A stretch of 5,202 nucleotides of DNA from Clostridiales bacterium (GCA_009774055.1 VSNB01000222.1:1-5202); one strand, 5' to 3'; positions 1 to 4,703 are shown, counted from the stretch's first letter. The notes: a model not told the origin generated them from the letters alone. Program-made: numbers and translations.

Positions 1-21
1 CCGCAATCGTTTCCTGCCCTG

Positions 22-159
22 TGGCCAAGGTGGTACAGTACTTTTTATATCATTCGTTATTTATATCATATATACGGCAGCGTAAAGGTACAGAAATCTG
101 CCCGGCCACCACGGCCACTTTCTATGTAAACGCTGGGGCGCAGGGATTACACGTGGCCA
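22..159. repeat. Cluster of GGCCAC/TGGCCA motifs downstream of vapE
   Basis: The GGCCA core occurs four times in about 140 bases: at 22-27 and 154-159 as the palindrome TGGCCA, and at 104-109 and 113-118 as GGCCAC. The two middle copies are 9 bases apart. Between them lies an AT-rich block (about 41-76) with several TATAT runs. The region follows the vapE stop codon and no gene with a ribosome binding site is visible in it. On the minus strand one frame is open for about 35 codons past the vapE stop, but it has no start context. The motifs could be protein-binding iterons or a remnant of a longer primase gene; the sequence does not decide. Confidence 0.4.
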
Positions 160-173
160 TGCGCCGATGATTT

Positions 174-1538
174 TTACTGCGCCGCGGCACGGCCATCCAG
201 GGCGCTTTCCCGGAATATCCGTTTCGGCAGCAGCCGCAGCCGCTTCCGGACCCCGCTGTGCTGGACCCGCCTGGCCTCGACCCCCAGCTTGTCCAGAGCC
301 TTTCCGATCTGCTCCACGGAGTAAGCGCGCAGCAGATCGTGCTCCGCTTTAAAATCGGACACGGTCATATCCGTCCAGAGATACCCGCCCCCGCCCCGCG
401 CCTCCTGCAGAATATCCTCCACTTCCATCTGTGCCTTCATGGGCTTTTCATGGGAGGCGTTTCGCCTAAACAGCGCCTCCTGCTCCAGCTTTGTCAGGCG
501 AAACCCCTGGGGGTTCTGACACAGAGAGGCCTCCGCCTGTTTCCAGAGCTGGATCGCGTCAAGCTTCTCCAGACGGTCCAGATCAATCTTTTCCAATGGC
601 ACGGTCCAGAACCGGCGGGAGCCGGTGGGATCGATCAGAAACCGCTCTGTATTACAGGTGGCGATCAGGGATGTCCGCCGGGCCAGTATCTGGTCGGTCC
701 GGGCGTAGGGCAGGCGGTACTCGTCCCGTTCGGCGGTGATGAAGGCCTTCAGCCGCTCCAGGTCGCTGCGCAGCGTAGTCTCCAGCTCCCCCAGCTCCAC
801 GATCCACGCGGAGGTGCAGCGCCGGGCAGTATCCTTGTCCCTTGTGTCCAGCCATTGCCCTAATTTATATAGATCAGGACGAATCCCCATCTTTTTGACG
901 AAGGTGGTCTTTCCGATCCCCTGCCCGCCGTTCAATACCAGAACGCCGTCCGCGCCATAGGCCCCGTGAAGCTGGTTTCGCGCCATCGCCACGCCCTGCA
1001 TCAGCCATTTGCTGATGAGGATTCTGGACAGGGCGTCGCCCTTCGGAAGATGCAGGATGTCAAACAGCTCCGGCATCCGGTCCACCCGGTCCCACTCCGT
1101 CCGCCCCAGCATGTCCAGTACGGGGTTGAACCGCTGCACGCCGCCGGCGACATGGAGCAGGTCCGCCACCTGATCCTTGCTGCACTTAAAGACTTGCTTG
1201 AGCTGATCGTGCAAAATGATATGCAGGTCAGACGCAAGCGTCTCCGGGTTGAATCTGGAGGGAATCCCATCCATTTGAAACTCTTTGGAGATCACGTTGT
1301 ACCGTACGGATATTCCCGCCTCCTTTAAAAAGTCGCTGAACAGCTCCAGCGTCAAAGCCGGGCACTGGTCATCCCTTTTCTCCTTCGGGTCGCCCGCAGG
1401 CGGAACGCCGCGGTTTACCCGGCTCTCCACAGCGGCGCACAATTCATCCAGGGATATGCCGGCCTTCTGGTACGACTGGATATCTGAAAAACCGATGCCG
1501 TTCTCCAGCAAATAATTTAAGGCGTTCTTTTCTTCCAC
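174..1538 (-). CDS. Stand-alone VapE-family P-loop ATPase (virulence-associated E / phage primase-helicase-like)
   Basis: This is a VapE-domain protein, a family found in prophages, satellites and islands that resembles the helicase half of phage primase-helicases and is thought to act in element DNA replication. In the 454-residue product the Walker A loop GGQGIGKTT is at about 204-212, a Walker B-like WIVELGE at 245-251, a sensor-1-like SLIATCN at about 290-296, and the conserved GSRRFW arginine motif at 306-311. The last 70 residues are basic and may form a winged-helix DNA-binding end. There is no TOPRIM or prim-pol primase domain, so it is helicase-only. The GTG at 1538 is chosen because AAAGGAGG (1547-1554) lies 8 bases upstream. 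A longer reading from ATG at 1625 adds 29 residues that run through small hairpins and lack this signal. A terminator at 1663-1694 separates it from the GNAT gene. Family assignment is firm; the role in this element is inferred. Confidence 0.92.
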   Translation of the reverse strand: MEEKNALNYLLENGIGFSDIQSYQKAGISLDELCAAVESRVNRGVPPAGDPKEKRDDQCPALTLELFSDFLKEAGISVRYNVISKEFQMDGIPSRFNPETLASDLHIILHDQLKQVFKCSKDQVADLLHVAGGVQRFNPVLDMLGRTEWDRVDRMPELFDILHLPKGDALSRILISKWLMQGVAMARNQLHGAYGADGVLVLNGGQGIGKTTFVKKMGIRPDLYKLGQWLDTRDKDTARRCTSAWIVELGELETTLRSDLERLKAFITAERDEYRLPYARTDQILARRTSLIATCNTERFLIDPTGSRRFWTVPLEKIDLDRLEKLDAIQLWKQAEASLCQNPQGFRLTKLEQEALFRRNASHEKPMKAQMEVEDILQEARGGGGYLWTDMTVSDFKAEHDLLRAYSVEQIGKALDKLGVEARRVQHSGVRKRLRLLPKRIFRESALDGRAAAQ

Positions 1539-1546
1539 TTCAGCAC

Positions 1547-1554
1547 CCTCCTTT
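1547..1554 (-). promoter_or_regulatory. Ribosome binding site that sets the vapE start
   Basis: On the minus strand this reads AAAGGAGG, an almost complete Shine-Dalgarno match, with 8 bases to the GTG at 1538-1536. It decides for the GTG start over the upstream in-frame ATG at 1625, which has no comparable signal. Confidence 0.85.
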
Positions 1555-1599
1555 ACCCATAGGGGATACGTCCCGGAAAGTTGCGCTGAGACGTGCAAC

Positions 1600-1619
1600 C
1601 TCCCCGCCAAAAAGGGGAG
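1600..1619 (-). other. Hairpin in the vapE 5' untranslated region
   Basis: CTCCCC and GGGGAG pair across an 8-base loop. Further along the minus-strand leader GTTGC and GCAAC (about 1580-1599) can form a second small stem. Both lie between the upstream terminator and the vapE ribosome binding site. They are consistent with a structured leader rather than coding sequence; no known riboswitch class is recognised. Confidence 0.4.
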
Positions 1620-1656
1620 CCCCATATCATATAGTTGAGAGCCTGCGCCGCTGAAT

Positions 1657-1694
1657 CATAAAACCGCCCCCCGGGCTGGACCCTGGGGGGCGGT
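1657..1694 (-). terminator. Rho-independent terminator after the GNAT gene
   Basis: The minus strand forms a 10-bp perfect stem ACCGCCCCCC/GGGGGGCGGT, extended by GGG/CCC above a single A bulge, with a 5-base loop. It is followed by TTTTATG. It begins only 4 bases after the TGA of the acetyltransferase gene, so it should end the two-gene operon and insulate vapE. Confidence 0.85.
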
Positions 1695-1698
1695 ACGA

Positions 1699-2307
1699 TC
1701 AAGACTTTATGTACTTAAGCATCTGAACCAAGTAATCGCCGTCCAGCCCTGTTTCGTCCTTGTCCAGCCGGCGGCGGTCGAATGCACAAAATCCATTTTG
1801 CGTATAAAACTCTATCAGCCGAGGCTTGTCCTCACATTCCAGGTATGCAAATTTTCCGCCCAGATCCATCTGTATGGCCGCTACTTTCTTACAGGCCAAA
1901 TATAGAAGTTCATCACCGGTTATCAGCTGATCATAGCCGTTGGCATAATTCTTCCCGAGCTGAGCAATCAGCGGGGCAGACAGGCAGTAGGCGCGCAGCT
2001 GATGATCAAAGATAGAAAACTTTGCCAGCCTTTTCTTCTGGGTACCGCTGAGTTTTTTGGCGGACACGGTAATATACTTGTTTGCCAATGTAAAATATCC
2101 CGCAATCACTGGCTTATCTCGATATGAGGCCATTACCAGGTGCGTCTGAGAAAATCCCTGCTTAGCAAAATCAATGGCTTTTATACGCAAAAAATCCTCT
2201 ACATCTTTATTCAGCGGGCAGGAAAAATTGGAGAGAACCGCTTTTGTCGTGTCCTCTCCAACCGCATCAATCATCAGCTTTAGATTGACGATTTTGTATC
2301 CTGTCAT
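1699..2307 (-). CDS. GNAT-fold N-acetyltransferase, probable toxin of a toxin-antitoxin-like pair
   Basis: The 202-residue product has the layout of a GNAT acetyltransferase, which moves the acetyl group of acetyl-CoA to an amine. The central strand and loop are seen as LIAQLGKNYANG (about 113-124) followed by LITGDELL (about 128-135). The C-terminal motif has the typical FYTQNGF at 167-173, preceded by LECEDKP. The N-terminal part (FLRIKAIDFAKQG, then a strand with AGYFTLANK) resembles GNAT proteins that pair with small antitoxins, such as the TacT/AtaT toxins that acetylate aminoacyl-tRNA. The acetyl-CoA loop is degenerate, with only one clear glycine in the usual Q/RxxGxG/A place. The ATG at 2307 is chosen because it overlaps the stop of the upstream gene as ATGA, indicating translational coupling; a TTG at 2331 would add 8 residues but is not supported. 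Fold is confident; the toxin role and tRNA as target are inferred. Confidence 0.85.
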   Translation of the reverse strand: MTGYKIVNLKLMIDAVGEDTTKAVLSNFSCPLNKDVEDFLRIKAIDFAKQGFSQTHLVMASYRDKPVIAGYFTLANKYITVSAKKLSGTQKKRLAKFSIFDHQLRAYCLSAPLIAQLGKNYANGYDQLITGDELLYLACKKVAAIQMDLGGKFAYLECEDKPRLIEFYTQNGFCAFDRRRLDKDETGLDGDYLVQMLKYIKS

Positions 2308-2480
2308 TTCCCGCCGCCAAACATCCTGCAAATATCGTCACGGCTCGCATCAGATACGCTCCGTCTCAACGCAACATCCTTGGCGGATTTTCCAGATGCG
2401 TTTTCCAATGCTGCGGTCAATCTTTGCGCGTTTTTGGGCGTTTTGATGTGGATTGTTTTCAAAATGCTTTTTGTCGCCAT
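2304..2480 (-). CDS. Small basic protein, putative antitoxin of the GNAT pair
   Basis: A 58-residue product with about 12 Lys/Arg against 5 Asp/Glu. It begins MATKSILKTIHIKTPKN, continues with a likely helix (LTAALENASGKSAKDV), and ends in DDICRMFGGGK. The ATG at 2480 has AAAGGAG at 2490-2496, 9 bases upstream; an in-frame TTG at 2489 would touch that site and is rejected. Its TGA overlaps the ATG of the acetyltransferase gene by ATGA, the arrangement usual for antitoxin-toxin operons. The general pattern (short SILK-like start, an ALE segment, a terminal FG) resembles small proteins that I recall beside GNAT genes in Firmicutes. It does not obviously look like the ribbon-helix-helix DUF1778 antitoxins of TacT. 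The antitoxin role rests on context. Confidence 0.72.
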   Translation of the reverse strand: MATKSILKTIHIKTPKNAQRLTAALENASGKSAKDVALRRSVSDASRDDICRMFGGGK

Positions 2481-2489
2481 CCAAAACAA

Positions 2490-2496
2490 CTCCTTT
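2490..2496 (-). promoter_or_regulatory. Ribosome binding site of the putative antitoxin
   Basis: AAAGGAG on the minus strand, 9 bases before the ATG at 2480. It favours that ATG over the in-frame TTG at 2489. Confidence 0.75.
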
Positions 2497-2524
2497 GCAC
2501 AAATGGTGTACTCGCGCCTCTTTT

Positions 2525-2533
2525 AGTATATCA
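2525..2533 (-). promoter_or_regulatory. Extended -10 promoter of the putative toxin-antitoxin operon
   Basis: The minus strand reads TGATATACT, a TGn-extended -10 box (TATACT). No good -35 box stands 17 bases upstream, only T-rich sequence, which fits an extended -10 promoter. Transcription would start near 2518, leaving a leader of about 38 bases. The palindrome GTTAAC (2535-2540) lies directly upstream of the -10 and is a natural candidate operator for autoregulation. Confidence 0.55.
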
Positions 2534-2576
2534 AGTTAACCAAAGAAAAAACATTCGCAAATTAGATAAATTTCTT

Positions 2577-2592
2577 TCAACAATATTGTTGA
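2577..2592. repeat. 16-bp perfect palindrome TCAACAATATTGTTGA
   Basis: A perfect 16-bp inverted repeat in AT-rich DNA, about 45 bp upstream of the putative antitoxin promoter. It is followed on the plus strand by seven T (2593-2599), which gives it a terminator look. However, its stem is AT-rich and weak, and no plus-strand gene leads into it. A dimeric regulator site is the alternative. Confidence 0.45.
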
Positions 2593-2688
2593 TTTTTTTC
2601 AAAAGACCGCACCTGGAAACCGCAAACATCCCTGTTCCTAATCTTGCATTGATAAAAAAGATACAGAAGGACCGTCATGCACCCCCAA

Positions 2689-2723
2689 CCAACTCGAAGC
2701 CCAGCGCAGCGGGTTCGAGTTGG
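2689..2723. repeat. Strong hairpin near the accessory-region edge
   Basis: CCAACTCGAA pairs perfectly with TTCGAGTTGG. Beyond a single bulged G (2699), CCC pairs with GGG around the 8-base loop AGCGCAGC. There is no T-tract directly after it on either strand, so it is not a classical terminator. The nearest T-run on the minus strand (TCTTTTTTATC) lies about 30 bases further on. Confidence 0.6.
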
Positions 2724-2750
2724 AAAGGAGGAGCAAAGGAGCGCAGCGCA

Positions 2751-2787
2751 GTTTTAAGGCGGTCCCCGAAAGGGACCGCCTTGAAAC
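2751..2787. repeat. Long GC-rich hairpin after tRNA-Lys
   Basis: AAGGCGGTCCC and GGGACCGCCTT form an 11-bp perfect stem over a 5-base loop (CGAAA). In plus-strand RNA the stem extends to 16 bp (GUUU/AAAC with one U-G pair). In minus-strand RNA that position becomes an A-C mismatch. There is no U-rich tail on the minus strand, so it could stop or protect the tRNA transcript only in a non-canonical way. Confidence 0.6.
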
Positions 2788-2792
2788 GGAGT

Positions 2793-2809
2793 GGAGCGGA
2801 TTTCGCTCC
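2793..2809 (-). other. Short hairpin just 3' of tRNA-Lys
   Basis: GGAGCG and CGCTCC pair over a 5-base loop, only a few bases after the encoded CCA of tRNA-Lys on the minus strand. It may act in 3'-end processing or, together with the next hairpin, in ending the tRNA transcript. Confidence 0.4.
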
Positions 2810-2813
2810 GACG

Positions 2814-2889
2814 TGGTGACCCGTCGGGGATTCGAACCCCGGACCCACTGCTTAAAAGGCAGTTGCTCTGCCGACTGAGCTAACGGGTC
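2814..2889 (-). tRNA. tRNA-Lys (anticodon TTT)
   Basis: A 76-base cloverleaf with CCA encoded. The acceptor GACCCGT pairs with ACGGGTC, the discriminator is A, the D arm is GCTC/GAGC, the anticodon stem ACTGC/GCAGT carries the loop CTTTTAA, and the T arm CGGGG/CCCCG carries TTCGAAT. It reads AAA and AAG lysine codons. It is the last gene of the tRNA operon and the nearest to the accessory region, so its 3' end is the natural place to look for an integration site. Confidence 0.97.
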
Positions 2890-2892
2890 AAA

Positions 2893-2967
2893 TGGCTGGG
2901 ATGGCTGGACTCGAACCAGCGGATGCGGGAGTCAAAGTCCCGTGCCTTACCACTTGGCGACACCCCA
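2893..2967 (-). tRNA. tRNA-Gln (anticodon TTG)
   Basis: A 75-base cloverleaf with CCA encoded. The acceptor TGGGGTG pairs with CATCCCA (one G-T pair), the discriminator is G, the anticodon stem CGGGA/TCCCG carries the loop CTTTGAC, and the T arm GCTGG/CCAGC carries TTCGAGT. The weak U-A first acceptor pair is typical of glutamine tRNAs. It is separated from tRNA-Lys by only 3 bases, but from tRNA-His by a 73-base spacer that holds a strong hairpin. Confidence 0.97.
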
Positions 2968-2999
2968 ATGTTCTGATTGTGCGCTGCCTCATGGTGGAA

Positions 3000-3036
3000 A
3001 AGCAAGGGATTGGGATTATCTCCCAATCCCTTGCTT
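3000..3036 (-). other. 16-bp perfect hairpin inside the tRNA operon
   Basis: AAGCAAGGGATTGGGA and its exact complement enclose a 5-base loop. It stands between tRNA-His and tRNA-Gln. On the minus strand the stem is followed by TTCC, making CTTTTCC with the stem end, a poor terminator tail. It could be a partial terminator lowering Gln and Lys output, a processing site, or an inserted miniature palindrome. There is no second promoter of good quality between it and tRNA-Gln. Confidence 0.7.
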
Positions 3037-3040
3037 CATC

Positions 3041-3118
<78 letters not shown>

Positions 3119-3148
3119 AGATCTACGGTATCCAAAACCTTTGGAAAA

Positions 3149-3225
3149 TGGCACGCCAGAAGGGATTCGAACCCCTGGCCTGCTGCTTAGAAGGCAGCTG
3201 CTCTATCCAACTGAGCTACTGGCGC
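3149..3225 (-). tRNA. tRNA-Arg (anticodon TCT)
   Basis: A 77-base cloverleaf with CCA encoded. The acceptor GCGCCAG pairs with CTGGCGT (G-T at the first pair), the discriminator is G, the anticodon stem GCTGC/GCAGC carries the loop CTTCTAA, and the T arm AGGGG/CCCTT carries TTCGAAT. It reads AGA and AGG codons. The gap to tRNA-Gly upstream is 4 bases, to tRNA-His downstream 30 bases. Confidence 0.97.
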
Positions 3226-3229
3226 ATAT

Positions 3230-3304
3230 TGGAGCGGGTGACGAGAATCGAACTCGCATCCCCAGCTTGGAAGGCTGGTGCCCTGGCCATTGTGCTACAC
3301 CCGC
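3230..3304 (-). tRNA. tRNA-Gly (anticodon TCC)
   Basis: A 75-base cloverleaf with CCA encoded. The acceptor GCGGGTG pairs with CACCCGC, the discriminator is T, the D arm starts GCAC with GGGC opposite, the anticodon stem CCAGC/GCTGG carries the loop CTTCCAA, and the T arm GCGAG/CTCGT carries TTCGATT. It is the first gene of the operon, about 40 bases after the predicted transcription start. Confidence 0.97.
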
Positions 3305-3349
3305 GCATGGGACGTCCCCGTTTCGCCGCAACAAACCGTCAGCTAATAA

Positions 3350-3378
3350 ATAATAGCACGAACGAAAGGATTTGTCAA
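3350..3378 (-). promoter_or_regulatory. Strong sigma-70-type promoter of the tRNA operon
   Basis: On the minus strand a perfect -35 TTGACA (3378-3373), a 17-base spacer, then -10 TATTAT (3355-3350). Transcription should begin near 3343. The A/T-rich stretch just upstream (AAAATTTCTCTTTT, about 3384-3397) could act as an UP element and partly belongs to the 41-bp inverted repeat. It should drive all five tRNA genes. Confidence 0.92.
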
Positions 3379-3390
3379 GGACCAAAAGAG

Positions 3391-3431
3391 AAATTTTCCA
3401 TCAAGATACGTGCCGGCGCCTATTGGTACAG
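3391..3431 (+). repeat. 41-bp inverted repeat, copy 1
   Basis: Reverse-complementary to 5131-5171 with 40 of 41 positions matching; the one difference is at 3400 against 5162. It lies between the rplL terminator and the tRNA promoter, whose -35 box is 12 bases away. The matching ends abruptly on both sides. The core contains overlapping palindromes GCCGGC and GGCGCC. Confidence 0.93.
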
Positions 3432-3435
3432 GCGC

Positions 3436-3483
3436 TAAAGAACGCAGCCCCCCTGCGCAGGCGAATTTTCCTGCACAGGGGGC
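3436..3483 (-). terminator. Terminator downstream of rplL
   Basis: The minus strand folds GCCCCCTGTGCAGG against CCTGCGCAGGGGGGC, about 14 pairs with one bulged G and one G-U, over an 8-base loop (hairpin 3447-3483). The tail TGCGTTCTTT is only moderately U-rich. It lies about 55 bases after the rplL stop. A smaller stem CGTCT/AGACG (3502-3517) lies between. Together they should end the rplJL transcript before the tRNA promoter. Confidence 0.72.
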
Positions 3484-3537
3484 CTTGCAAGACATTATGC
3501 GCGTCTTATTTCAGACGGCGTCAATGACTATGGGTTC

Positions 3538-3912
3538 TTACTTCAGCTCCACCTTGCCGCCGGCCTCTTCGACCTTCTTCTTCATCTCCTCGGCCTCGTC
3601 CTTGGAGAGAGCTTCCTTCAGGGTCTTGGGAGTGCCCTCAACGACAGCCTTAGCCTCAGCCAGGCCCAGGCCGGTGATCTCGCGGACAACCTTAATGACC
3701 TTGATCTTGGCGGCGGCGTCAAAGCCGGCCAGGACCACGTCAAACTCGGTCTTCTCCTCAGCGGCGGGGGCGGCGGCGCCGGCGGCGGGAGCGGCCATGG
3801 CGGCGGCGGAAACGCCGAACTCCTCCTCCAGGGCATGAACCAGCTCGCTCAGCTCCAGAACGGTCAGAGCCTTAACTTCTTCGATCATAGCGGTGACTTT
3901 CTCACTAGCCAT
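3538..3912 (-). CDS. rplL: Large-subunit ribosomal protein L7/L12
   Basis: L7/L12 forms the mobile stalk of the 50S subunit and recruits and activates translation GTPases such as EF-Tu and EF-G. The 124-residue length is normal. The N-terminal dimerisation and L10-binding domain covers about 1-35, the Ala/Gly/Pro-rich hinge about 36-52, and the globular factor-binding domain about 53-124. That last domain has the family hallmarks FDVVLAGFDAAAKIKVIKVV and REITGLGLAEAKAVVEG. AGGAGGT (3921-3927) lies 8 bases before the ATG. It is 59 bases downstream of rplJ and co-transcribed with it; its own strong ribosome binding site fits the need for several L12 copies per L10. rpoB, the usual next gene, is absent here. 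Confidence 0.99.
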   Translation of the reverse strand: MASEKVTAMIEEVKALTVLELSELVHALEEEFGVSAAAMAAPAAGAAAPAAEEKTEFDVVLAGFDAAAKIKVIKVVREITGLGLAEAKAVVEGTPKTLKEALSKDEAEEMKKKVEEAGGKVELK

Positions 3913-3971
3913 TGTTAGTTACCTCCTAATAATGTTTCAGTAAAAATAGATGTTTCGGGATATGACGCCGC

Positions 3972-4508
3972 TTACTCGGCGGCAGCTTCCTCCGCGGGAG
4001 CCTCGGCAGGGGCGCCCTGCTTCTCGGCAATCTGCTTGAGGACGCAGGCCAGGCTGGAAATGGGGGCCAGCATGGTGCCCAGAACCTGGGCCTGCAGGAC
4101 GGGCAGCGGGGGGATGTTGGCCAGAGCCAGCACCTCGTTGAGGGGCATGACCTTGCCGTCCATGAAGCCGCCCTTGATCTCAAAGCGGCCATCGATCTTC
4201 TTGGCGAAGTCGTTGACCACCCGGGCGGGGGCTACGGGGTCGTCGTGGCAGATCGCCAGGGCGGTGGCGCCGTTGAGCAGGCTGTCCAGCTCGTTCATGC
4301 CGCAGTTGTTGACGGCGAACTGGAGCAGGGTGTTCTTCACCACGGCGTACTCGACGTTGTTCTTGCGCAGCTCGGCGCGCAGAGCGGTGTCCTCGGCCAC
4401 AGTGATGCCCTTGTAGTCCACCAGCACACCGGCGGCGGCGTTCTGCAGCTTGTTGGTCAGATCGGCCACAACGGCCTGCTTCTCGCTGAGAACCTTTGCA
4501 TTAGGCAT
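3972..4508 (-). CDS. rplJ: Large-subunit ribosomal protein L10
   Basis: L10 anchors the L7/L12 dimers to 23S rRNA at the base of the stalk and, with L12 bound, represses its own mRNA through the leader. The product is 178 residues. The N-terminal rRNA-binding domain begins MPNAKVLSEKQAVVADL and includes VLVDYKGITVAED and YAVVKNTLL. The conserved APARVVNDFAKK and FEIKGGFMDGKVM follow, then LANIPPLPVLQAQVLGTML, and a C-terminal L12-binding helix (about 145-165) ending in an Ala/Glu-rich tail. The ATG at 4508 is chosen because GGAGGTGA (4524-4517) lies 8 bases upstream. An in-frame ATG at 4526 overlaps that site and would add six residues. Its promoter, leader and attenuator are all visible upstream. 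Confidence 0.98.
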   Translation of the reverse strand: MPNAKVLSEKQAVVADLTNKLQNAAAGVLVDYKGITVAEDTALRAELRKNNVEYAVVKNTLLQFAVNNCGMNELDSLLNGATALAICHDDPVAPARVVNDFAKKIDGRFEIKGGFMDGKVMPLNEVLALANIPPLPVLQAQVLGTMLAPISSLACVLKQIAEKQGAPAEAPAEEAAAE

Positions 4509-4516
4509 TCTTGTTT

Positions 4517-4524
4517 TCACCTCC
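4517..4524 (-). promoter_or_regulatory. Ribosome binding site that sets the rplJ start
   Basis: GGAGGTGA on the minus strand, complementary to the 16S rRNA tail over 8 bases, 8 bases before the ATG at 4508. The alternative ATG at 4526 immediately precedes and overlaps it, so it cannot use it. Confidence 0.85.
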
Positions 4525-4548
4525 ATTAGATTTCGCTGGGGTATCAGG

Positions 4549-4668
4549 TGCGTTCAAGAAACGGAAAACGGTCCTTGCGTCAGGACGCAAAGACCGTGCT
4601 AATCATAAAAGATCGGCAATCCTCGGCAGGATTTACGGGCATAGCCCACCTGCTGTCTTTGGAACGCA
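4549..4668 (-). ncRNA. L10 leader (autoregulatory rplJL mRNA leader)
   Basis: The minus-strand leader has the look of the L10-leader family, which binds the L10-L12 complex to control rplJL. TGCGTTC at its 5' end (4668-4662) can pair with GAACGCA (4555-4549) to close the structure. Inside are the AAAGACAGCAGGTG segment and a helix from GCAGG (4653-4649) with CCTGC (4630-4626). That helix is topped by GGGC/GCCC (4647-4644 with 4640-4637), an arrangement expected of the kinked L10-binding site. An attenuator hairpin follows. The 5' strand of the closing helix starts almost exactly at the predicted transcription start. The family call is by eye, not from a covariance model. Confidence 0.85.
4555..4597 (-). 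terminator. Attenuator terminator in the rplJ leader
   Basis: ACGGTCTTTGCGTC and GACGCAAGGACCGT form up to 14 pairs (one G-U; hairpin 4568-4597), followed by TTTTCCGTTTCTT. It lies before the rplJ ribosome binding site, as expected for regulation by premature termination when L10-L12 binds the leader. The GAAC of the closing leader helix begins right at the end of the tail. Confidence 0.85.
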
Positions 4669-4674
4669 TGATGT

Positions 4675-4703
4675 ATTATACTTGTCCTGCCGGTGCTTGT
4701 CAA
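4675..4703 (-). promoter_or_regulatory. Consensus promoter of rplJL
   Basis: The minus strand carries TTGACA (4703-4698), exactly 17 bases of spacer, then TATAAT (4680-4675): both boxes match the sigma-70/sigma-A consensus fully. Transcription should start near 4669, directly at the L10 leader. It shows that rplJL has its own promoter rather than depending on an upstream rplKA operon. Confidence 0.95.

Larger units (their letters stand above)
2497..2813. other. Non-coding junction between the accessory genes and the tRNA operon
   Basis: About 320 bases with no supportable gene. The left half (to about 2670) is AT-rich and holds the toxin-antitoxin promoter and the 16-bp palindrome. The right half is GC-richer and holds three hairpins in a row (2689-2723, 2751-2787, 2793-2809) directly after tRNA-Lys. 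The change in base composition near 2670-2690 is where a mobile-element edge would be expected. A plus-strand open frame across 2424-2819 has no family resemblance and runs through these hairpins, so it is not called. Confidence 0.6.

Noticed and set aside
258..863. Plus-strand open frame of 201 codons inside vapE
   Set aside because: It is a shadow of the VapE gene in a GC-rich sequence. The minus-strand product carries clear ATPase motifs and this one has none.
1539..1625. N-terminal extension of vapE from the ATG at 1625
   Set aside because: There is no ribosome binding site, the stretch runs through hairpins, and a strong AAAGGAGG with a GTG start lies downstream in frame.
2308..2331. 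TTG start for the GNAT gene
   Set aside because: The ATG at 2307 forms an ATGA overlap with the preceding gene, which is a better translational signal.
2577..2600. Palindrome plus T7 as a plus-strand intrinsic terminator
   Set aside because: The stem is AT-rich and weak, and no plus-strand gene leads into it. It is listed as a palindrome of unknown role instead.
3410..3838. Plus-strand open frame antisense to rplL
   Set aside because: It mirrors the codon bias of rplL (long Ala/Ser runs) and has no family resemblance. The frames at 3618-3836, 3926-4192, 4036-4416 and 4245-4529 are likewise shadows of rplL and rplJ.
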